Virus record (IMG/VR): IMGVR_UViG_3300030103_003250
Span: 1 to 28,157 of that record
Strand: one strand, 5' to 3'
DNA: 28,157 nt
From: a virus
Shown here: positions 22,331-28,157 of the stretch, piece by piece
Position numbering within the stretch: position 1 is the stretch's first letter
How the letters are laid out: every line of letters starts with the position of its first letter
Notes under the pieces: model-generated
Database searches by the model: none
Seen by the model: the letters and a program-made list of their open reading frames with translations, nothing else
Told to the model about the DNA's origin: nothing
Program-made: the position numbers and the translations under genes

Positions 22331-25300
22331 ATGGATTGGAAAGAGCTATCTCAAATTCCAGTGTTTTCAGAATCACAAGATGTTGCAACAGCCGCTCAAG
22401 GTGAAACAACTATTGGTGATTATGCTTTAGATATATTTAGAGCACCTATAGGTGGTATTAGCGATGCCTTACAAGGTTTGGTTACATTAGGGGTACTACC
22501 TTTTGATATGCTAACCGACAAAGATCTTACAGGAAAGATAGATGCTTTTTTTGATGCCGCTCCTATTTTAAATTTAGAAGCTAAAACAGGTCTTGGACAA
22601 ATCGTTCAAACCATAACTCAATTTGGTGTACCTTTAGGTGTTGCATCTAAAATAGGTAGAGCAATTCCTCTTTTACAAAAAGCAGGACAAACTACAGCGC
22701 TTTCAAGTCTTCCAACCGTTGGAGCCAAAGGTGTAGAGATTGCACGAAGAGCAGGTTACTGGGGAGCGTTAGGTGGAGCAACGGATATTGCAGTTAGTGT
22801 ACCAACTAAGAACGTTGTCTTGTCTGACATGCTTGGTATAACGGAAACACCGGATCTTGCATCAGCTACAGGTAAAGAATTAGCCGTAGAAAAAATGAAA
22901 CAAAAATTAAAGTTTGGAGCTGAGGGTGCGGTAATTGGTGGAGGCGTTGCAATGTTACCTGTCGCAGGCGCAGTGGGTAAAAAACTTTTAGGACCTGTCT
23001 ACAATAAAGTAATTGATCCAGCAGGTAGCGCTGTATTTAGACAACTAGATAGCAAAATTTTAAATCCTTTAACTAAAGTAATAGCGGGTACAGGTAAAGA
23101 AGGCACTTTTTTAACCAAAGGTGTAACTACACTAGGTAAGAAAAAAGACAAAGCTAAACAAACTATTTATAATAAATTAGATATACCAGATCCAGGACAA
23201 TGGGCTTTTTTTAATACTAAAGGAGGTACCTTTGGTCAAGCGGTAGCAGGCAAACTAAGTAAAATAAAAGAATATTTTGGCTCTGCAGGTTTAATGTCTA
23301 AAACATTAAAAAATGAAGGAGACAAGGTAACCGGAAAATTAGAAGCTATTACTAAAAAATTTAATCGTAAAGATGAAATGATTAATACAAAACTTTATAA
23401 CGTTGTTACTAAATTTAAAACTAATATATTTGATAAAGCTACTAATAGTCGAGGCTATAGAAACATTACGGATGAGCTTACTAGAGAACGAAATAAAATA
23501 ACAGATTACATTATAACTCCTGATAGAAAAGGAGCTGCTGAAAAATTAAAATTAGTTAATCCTGCAGTAAGACAAGAAGCTAAAGACATTAAACAAATGT
23601 TAAAAGAATCCAATATGTTGGTAGGAAATTTATTTGGCAACTCTCCAATTAAATCTTTTAAAACGTTAGCAGGTTTAAAAATGAATGATGCAGATAATTT
23701 CTTTAAACAAAGGTTAGCTTCTTTTAACAACAGTAAATTTGAATTTGATGTTAATGGACCAGCTGCTGCAGGAGCAAGAAAAGAATTAAAAAGAACTATT
23801 CTTTTAAATCAAAACATGAGGCCTAAAAATATTTCTTTTAAAGAAGCTAGAACATTAAAAGATAAATTAGCAAAAGGTAGAAAATTAAACGCTAAAGAAA
23901 CAGAGTTTAATAAACTGTTAGACGCTGAAGTTAAAACTAGAATGCAAGGATTAAAAAGTGCAGTCATTAATGCAGGAGCTAATCCAGTTAAATACTTTAA
24001 TGCAATTGGTAGAGCAATCGGTAAAGATGTAAAAAAAGTAGACGATGTTTCTGATGAAATTAGAAATTTTCTATCTACTCCTAAAGGTCAAAAAGAAGCT
24101 ATTAATGATTTTAGTCCTGTCCTGGACACAATTATATGGAATAACAAACAAGTTTATCAAAGACAATATTTTGATCTTATAGAAGATCAATGGATGAAAA
24201 ACGGTTTAGTTTTTAAAAACATTTTAACAGACGACGCGGCTTATCAAGATGTTTTAAGAAGAGGTATTGATCCAACTCGTTTAACAAAAATTACAGCTCG
24301 TACAAATGCAGGTATAAATTCCATAGATGATTTTGCATTAGACTCTAAGTTTTTTAGAAATGAAAAATTAAGAAAACCTAAAGAAGGACAAGTTGCTAAA
24401 GCGGATACTTATTACACATTGCCAGAAATAGCTAACGCTATCCAAGGAGTTAAAAGTAATTTTGATAATTTATTTGACGTTCCTATTTATTCTAACTTAA
24501 TGAAATTTAAAGCGGGGGGTCAAATTTCTAAAACAATTTTCTCACCAATGACTCAAGTAAGAAACGTAACTACTGCATCTTTCTTTCCACTAGCGAGTGG
24601 TTTGATAGGTAGTCGTAGTTCAGTATCACAAGCATTTAGAGATATATTTGAAGATATATTTCAAAGTGGGAAATTTGATCCTAAAATGTTTGATGAATGG
24701 ATGGACTCTAGTGTCACTAGAGGGATTATTGATCAAAGTATTCAAGTTAATGAGATGAAACGTTTAGCAGAAAGAGGAGTGAAAGGTCTTTTAAATGTAG
24801 AGGACTTTATGAAAAATCCAACAGTTAAAAAATTTGTTGATGTCTATCAAGGTGGAGATAACATTTGGAAAGTTTACTCTGATAGATTTTATCAGTCAGC
24901 TCTTAAACAAGCGTTTGGTGATCCAAAAGCTACACCTGCTAAAGTATTAGATCAAGTTAGAAACTGGTATAAAACTGTAGCCAAAGAAGATTTTATAGAG
25001 ATTAGTTCTATTTCTGGAAAACAAAAAACGGCTCAAGAAGCTTTAGAAGAAGTGTCTGCTTATTTGGTAACTAATACTATTCCAACTTATAGTAAAGTTC
25101 CTAAAGCAATACAAACTTTAAGAGATTTACCTTTAGGAAACTTCATAGCTTTTCCTGCTGAGATATTAAGAACAGGTGGAAATTTAATTACTTTAGGTGC
25201 AAGAGAATTAACTAGCACTAATCCTTACATTAGACAAATGGGAGCTCGTAGATTGATTGGAGCGAGCGCAACATTTGGTGGTATAGGCACAGTCATTGGT

Positions 25301-26629
25301 GGAACCGCTCAAGCTATTACAGGAGTAACAGATGAAATGATGCAAAAAGCAAGAAGCTTTGTTCCTCAATATGAAAAGAATGCAACTTTAATTCCATTAA
25401 GTTCTCCAGATGCTGATGGTGTATTTAAATATTTTAATTTCTCTTACTCTAATCCTTATGATTTTTTAGTTAGACCTATTAATGCTGTTGTTAATGCTTA
25501 TGGTAGAGGTGAATTAAATCAAGACAACGCAGGGACATTTGCTTTTAATGCGATAATAGGAGATCAAGATAATCCAGGAGCCTTTAGAGAATTCTTTGCT
25601 CCCTTTATTGCAGAGTCTATTGGTACAGAAAGATTTACTGATGTTTCTCCTATACTTGGAAGAGGAGGTGAAACTGCAAATGGCAAAACAATATATAGAG
25701 ATACCGATTTATTAGGAGAAAAATTAGCTAGAAGTCTAGAACATATTATAGGTGGATTAACTCCAGGAGCTTTTAGTTCTGCACAAAAAATATGGCAAGG
25801 GGCTAGTGGACAATTTACAGATTATGGTACTGGAAGAGACACTCGAGATGAAATAGTAGCATTAATGTCTGGTTTAAGAGTACAAGAAATTAAACCTAAA
25901 CAAAGTATGCCTTTTATTATTTCTTCTTACAGACAAGATGAAAGAAATGTTTCGCAAAAATTTAGTAGTTTAGCTTACTCAACAAATGTTTCACCTGAAA
26001 GAAAAGTAGCTGCTTACCAAGAGTGGATGAAAAATTCTTTTATATCTCAAAGAAATTTAAAAAATACGATAAATGATGCTTTGGATTTAGGAGTATCTAC
26101 TAATGAAATAAGACAAATATTAACGGATCGTTTAGGAAATAAAAATAGAGTCGAAGCTCTTTTAAGAGGAAGATTTGTAGCTCCTACTCCTAGTCAATCT
26201 AGATTAGAATCTTCTATTCAAAGGTTAGAACAAGAAAATTTAAATGCATCTTTAAGCTATGAAATTGCTATGGACCTTGTAAATGATACATGGCAATCGT
26301 TAAGAAGAGACAATAATGGGTTTGATTTAGATCTTGGATTAGAAGCTTTTATTGAAAGTATGAACTTATCTGTAAGTCCAGACTTATTTTCATTACGAGA
26401 ATTACCGGCTAAAGCTTCAAGTTTAGGTGTTCAAGAAACAACTGATACTCCTGCAGTTTTATCAGTTGATCCTGCTTTAACAACACCTGTAAACAATACA
26501 ATAGTCAATAATCAAATGGCTACAGCCAATACATTAGGGGCTAGATATTTAGGTGGAATAAACTATAATAGAATGAACACTGCACAAAAAGCAGATTACG
26601 CAGATAAGGTATTTAAAACAACAGTATAA
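22331..26629 (+). CDS. Giant internal virion / ejection protein
   Basis: At 1432 aa this is the longest gene in the window, with a strong ribosome site (AGGAGG). The N-terminus has an amphipathic segment (DYALDIFRAPIGGISDALQG, 30-49) and a Gly/Ala hydrophobic stretch near 195-222. The long middle is Lys-rich and helical. A second glycine-rich hydrophobic stretch lies near 970-1000 (GASATFGGIGTVIGG). A block near 1162, TDYGTGRDTRDEIVALMSGL, followed by KPKQSMPFI, looks conserved in large phage virion proteins. I see no lytic transglycosylase or peptidase motif, unlike T7 gp16. Size, membrane-seeking segments and position fit a core ejection protein that spans the envelope during infection. Confidence 0.65.
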   Translation: MDWKELSQIPVFSESQDVATAAQGETTIGDYALDIFRAPIGGISDALQGLVTLGVLPFDMLTDKDLTGKIDAFFDAAPILNLEAKTGLGQIVQTITQFGVPLGVASKIGRAIPLLQKAGQTTALSSLPTVGAKGVEIARRAGYWGALGGATDIAVSVPTKNVVLSDMLGITETPDLASATGKELAVEKMKQKLKFGAEGAVIGGGVAMLPVAGAVGKKLLGPVYNKVIDPAGSAVFRQLDSKILNPLTKVIAGTGKEGTFLTKGVTTLGKKKDKAKQTIYNKLDIPDPGQWAFFNTKGGTFGQAVAGKLSKIKEYFGSAGLMSKTLKNEGDKVTGKLEAITKKFNRKDEMINTKLYNVVTKFKTNIFDKATNSRGYRNITDELTRERNKITDYIITPDRKGAAEKLKLVNPAVRQEAKDIKQMLKESNMLVGNLFGNSPIKSFKTLAGLKMNDADNFFKQRLASFNNSKFEFDVNGPAAAGARKELKRTILLNQNMRPKNISFKEARTLKDKLAKGRKLNAKETEFNKLLDAEVKTRMQGLKSAVINAGANPVKYFNAIGRAIGKDVKKVDDVSDEIRNFLSTPKGQKEAINDFSPVLDTIIWNNKQVYQRQYFDLIEDQWMKNGLVFKNILTDDAAYQDVLRRGIDPTRLTKITARTNAGINSIDDFALDSKFFRNEKLRKPKEGQVAKADTYYTLPEIANAIQGVKSNFDNLFDVPIYSNLMKFKAGGQISKTIFSPMTQVRNVTTASFFPLASGLIGSRSSVSQAFRDIFEDIFQSGKFDPKMFDEWMDSSVTRGIIDQSIQVNEMKRLAERGVKGLLNVEDFMKNPTVKKFVDVYQGGDNIWKVYSDRFYQSALKQAFGDPKATPAKVLDQVRNWYKTVAKEDFIEISSISGKQKTAQEALEEVSAYLVTNTIPTYSKVPKAIQTLRDLPLGNFIAFPAEILRTGGNLITLGARELTSTNPYIRQMGARRLIGASATFGGIGTVIGGTAQAITGVTDEMMQKARSFVPQYEKNATLIPLSSPDADGVFKYFNFSYSNPYDFLVRPINAVVNAYGRGELNQDNAGTFAFNAIIGDQDNPGAFREFFAPFIAESIGTERFTDVSPILGRGGETANGKTIYRDTDLLGEKLARSLEHIIGGLTPGAFSSAQKIWQGASGQFTDYGTGRDTRDEIVALMSGLRVQEIKPKQSMPFIISSYRQDERNVSQKFSSLAYSTNVSPERKVAAYQEWMKNSFISQRNLKNTINDALDLGVSTNEIRQILTDRLGNKNRVEALLRGRFVAPTPSQSRLESSIQRLEQENLNASLSYEIAMDLVNDTWQSLRRDNNGFDLDLGLEAFIESMNLSVSPDLFSLRELPAKASSLGVQETTDTPAVLSVDPALTTPVNNTIVNNQMATANTLGARYLGGINYNRMNTAQKADYADKVFKTTV

Positions 26630-26631
26630 TT

Positions 26632-27669
26632 ATGACAATAGATAAAAGAATAAATTTTAGAGGCGGCGGAATGGATATGGGTAATACCACAAATAGAGCT
26701 ACAAGTGCCTCTATGGCAAATACCCCAAGTCGAAGTAGAAGCACAAGCACAGGCACGGGTGGAAGCTCTGGAAATCTTGGCGGAGGTGGAGGTGGACAAG
26801 GTTCTGATTACAGAGAATATAAACCACCAACGGCACCCACTTACACTGCTGACACTATAGATTTTAAACCTGTAACAGGTGCTGACTTTCAAAGATCTCA
26901 AAATGAATTTATAAATAATTTAAATATAAATAATGCTTCTAGATTTACACCCACTCTTTTTAATAGAACATACAATCCCGTTACTTTAGATACAGTTGGT
27001 TCTAGAAATCAATTACCGGGTTTGAATAGTGGGTTAGGTGCTCTTTTAGGTTTTGCTACAGGTATCCCTTTTAATTTATTGGCATCCGGTAAAAGAGGCA
27101 TGAAAAATGTAAATAATTTTATGGGTAATTTAAGAGAAGATTTTACGGGTTATAGAACTCAACAAGAATATGATGACGCTAGACAAAATAGAATTAATCT
27201 TAAAAGAATTAATACAATACAAAATACTTTAGATAGAAAATATCCAGATGGAGATTATAGTAATACTGATTTAGATGAAAGACTTGCTGATTTAAAACAG
27301 AGTATGGGAATTCTTGACGTTACAACAGTTAATGAAGTAGAAGATAGACCAACTCAAACTTTTAGTTTTGATTCCACCGGATTTAATAACAGAAATCAAC
27401 CTACAGGTATAGAACAGGTATATAATTTTAGTGACATAGATAATCAAGTAGCAGAACTAACAGCTAAACAAAAAGCTTTTATAGATAGTCAAAGAGCTGC
27501 AATTGAATATGGAGCTCAAACTCCTCTACAGGTGTATGAAAAAATAACTAATCCTAGTAAAAATATTTATGATGATGGATATTTTGGATATGGTGCACAA
27601 GAACCAACTACTTTAGAAGAGTATAATAATTATCTTAAAAGTATTGGACTAAATCAAAGAGCGGTATAA
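26632..27669 (+). CDS. Internal virion or tail-tip protein, function unknown
   Basis: A 345-aa protein starting 2 bp after the giant gene. The N-terminal 60 residues are low-complexity: NFRGGGMDMG, then Ser/Thr/Arg and a GGGGGGQG run. A Pro/Tyr segment (EYKPPTAPTY) follows, then an ordinary region with LGALLGFATGIPFNLLASG, a moderately hydrophobic stretch, and a charged helical part with DLDERLADLKQSMG. The C-terminus is acidic. No enzyme motif. Completes the internal-protein set and is coupled by TAATG to the small membrane protein that follows. Confidence 0.55.
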   Translation: MTIDKRINFRGGGMDMGNTTNRATSASMANTPSRSRSTSTGTGGSSGNLGGGGGGQGSDYREYKPPTAPTYTADTIDFKPVTGADFQRSQNEFINNLNINNASRFTPTLFNRTYNPVTLDTVGSRNQLPGLNSGLGALLGFATGIPFNLLASGKRGMKNVNNFMGNLREDFTGYRTQQEYDDARQNRINLKRINTIQNTLDRKYPDGDYSNTDLDERLADLKQSMGILDVTTVNEVEDRPTQTFSFDSTGFNNRNQPTGIEQVYNFSDIDNQVAELTAKQKAFIDSQRAAIEYGAQTPLQVYEKITNPSKNIYDDGYFGYGAQEPTTLEEYNNYLKSIGLNQRAV

Positions 27670-27848
27670 TGGCTAGAAAATCTGCATTAGAGAAAATAGA
27701 ATCTCATGAAAAACTTTGCAGAATTATGCAGAAGCAAACATTCGAGCAAATAAAAGAAATGCAAGAAAGAATAAAAAGATTAGAGTATTGGATAGTTGGA
27801 GGCATGGGTGCTGTACTTTTAACTTTACTTATGGATATGTTGAATTAG
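27669..27848 (+). CDS. 59-aa coiled-coil/single-membrane-helix protein, holin candidate
   Basis: A short gene starting in the stop codon of the previous gene (TAATG) and ending in TAG at 27846-27848. The first 40 residues are a charged heptad-like helix (ALEKIESHEKLCRIMQKQ; IKEMQERIKRLEY). Residues 41-59 are a membrane helix, WIVGGMGAVLLTLLMDMLN. A coiled coil followed by one C-terminal membrane segment is the layout of XhlA-type holin-associated proteins. No endolysin is visible in this window to confirm a lysis cassette, so a virion membrane-associated protein is the alternative. Exact coupling and position as the last gene of the late strand support it as a real gene. Confidence 0.6.
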   Translation: MARKSALEKIESHEKLCRIMQKQTFEQIKEMQERIKRLEYWIVGGMGAVLLTLLMDMLN

Positions 27849-28054
27849 TGACAGATACATCCCATTAAATTACCACTACCATTATTCATAACATGAACAT
27901 TATAAGGCGCATCATAATATGTTGCAAGATACAGTCTTAGAATATCACAAAGATCAAAACAATCTACTTCTGATAATAACTCTATTCCTTTTGTCATTTC
28001 TTTTGTAACAGAAACTAAACTATACAAACCATCATTTAATAATATTAAATCCAT
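27845..28054 (-). CDS. 69-aa hypothetical protein downstream of helicase
   Basis: Encoded on the minus strand, starting 10 bp inside the end of the helicase gene with a GGAGAGG ribosome site upstream of the ATG. The product begins MDLILLNDGLYSLVSVTKEM and contains three Cys (DCFDLCDILRLYL; MGCICH) and a His at the very end, giving a possible CxC..H cluster tail (GCICH). No membrane segment or known motif. It closes the leftward replication-side block, its stop overlapping that of the holin candidate by 4 bp. Confidence 0.6.
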   Translation of the reverse strand: MDLILLNDGLYSLVSVTKEMTKGIELLSEVDCFDLCDILRLYLATYYDAPYNVHVMNNGSGNLMGCICH

Positions 28055-28157
28055 TGTTTTAATTCCTCTCCCATAACTTCACTGGCTATATTAATTTTTT
28101 TACGTAAAGCTTTTACAATACGTTCATCTACAGTTTTTTCAGCTATAATATCAATAT
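28045..28157 (-). CDS. SNF2-type helicase, C-terminal end (partial)
   Basis: Reading leftward from the window edge, the frame starting at 28155 gives 36 residues: IDIIAEKTVDERIVKALRKK, then INIASEVMGEELKQWI and a TAA at 28047-28045. The pattern I.AE.TVDE.I...L..K......VMGE matches the end of the second RecA-like domain of SNF2/DEAD-like helicases, where a (G/K)T(V/I)DE motif follows motif VI. Most of the gene lies outside the window. Phage helicases of this type act in replication or recombination, so this marks the start of a leftward early/replication module. Confidence 0.7.
   Translation of the reverse strand, partial: IDIIAEKTVDERIVKALRKKINIASEVMGEELKQWI

Noticed and set aside
26596-26901. 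101-aa minus-strand open frame across the 1432-aa/345-aa junction
   Set aside because: Antisense shadow of the Ser/Thr/Gly-rich N-terminus; Ser/Cys/Ala low-complexity product and no ribosome site.

Overview
The window looks like the structural half of an uncultured, strongly AT-rich marine tailed phage. Short-tail (podovirus-type) parts dominate: two gp4-like head-tail adaptors, a P22 gp10-like tail nozzle and a run of large internal (ejection) proteins. I see no tape-measure, sheath or baseplate genes. Low GC, A/T-rich codons, tightly overlapping genes and several protein families typical of pelagiphages and cyanophages suggest a SAR11-like or similar AT-rich marine host. That host assignment is inference; no host gene is present.

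Layout: (1) 1-325: the 3' end of an unidentified gene, then a 160-bp non-coding leader with two perfect inverted repeats and a possible promoter. (2) 326-9905, plus strand: a probable capsid decoration protein followed by a UUCG-loop terminator, a small structural protein, an adaptor, a modular protein with a C-terminal cupredoxin (blue-copper-like) domain, a second adaptor, a small structural protein, and a receptor-binding block. That block has two fibres with S74 intramolecular chaperone domains, a VTG-repeat protein, a glycine-rich adhesin and a conserved small marine-phage protein. (3) 9902-13307, minus strand: six consecutive, almost gapless genes, each with the HxD...H signature of 2-oxoglutarate/Fe(II) dioxygenases. 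(4) 13349-18195, plus strand: an orphan, the tail nozzle, three small genes (one only 54 codons), and two glycosyltransferases. (5) 18252-27669, plus strand: five genes interpreted as internal virion/ejection proteins, including one of 1432 aa, followed by a 59-aa coiled-coil/single-membrane-helix protein that could be a holin. (6) 27845-28157, minus strand: a 69-aa orphan and the C-terminal tail of a SNF2-type helicase, the edge of a replication module running the other way.

The most unusual content is the inverted six-gene oxygenase cassette, with two glycosyltransferases a few genes away. Hydroxylation followed by glycosylation is a known biochemical pairing, so a phage-encoded system that decorates virion proteins, host surface or DNA is a reasonable hypothesis, but the sequence does not prove it. 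The cupredoxin domain, with all four expected copper ligands, on a tail or neck protein is the second notable item. Both strand switches at convergent ends have stop codons overlapping by exactly 4 bp and no visible terminator. No tRNA, CRISPR array, insertion sequence, integrase or rRNA is visible.
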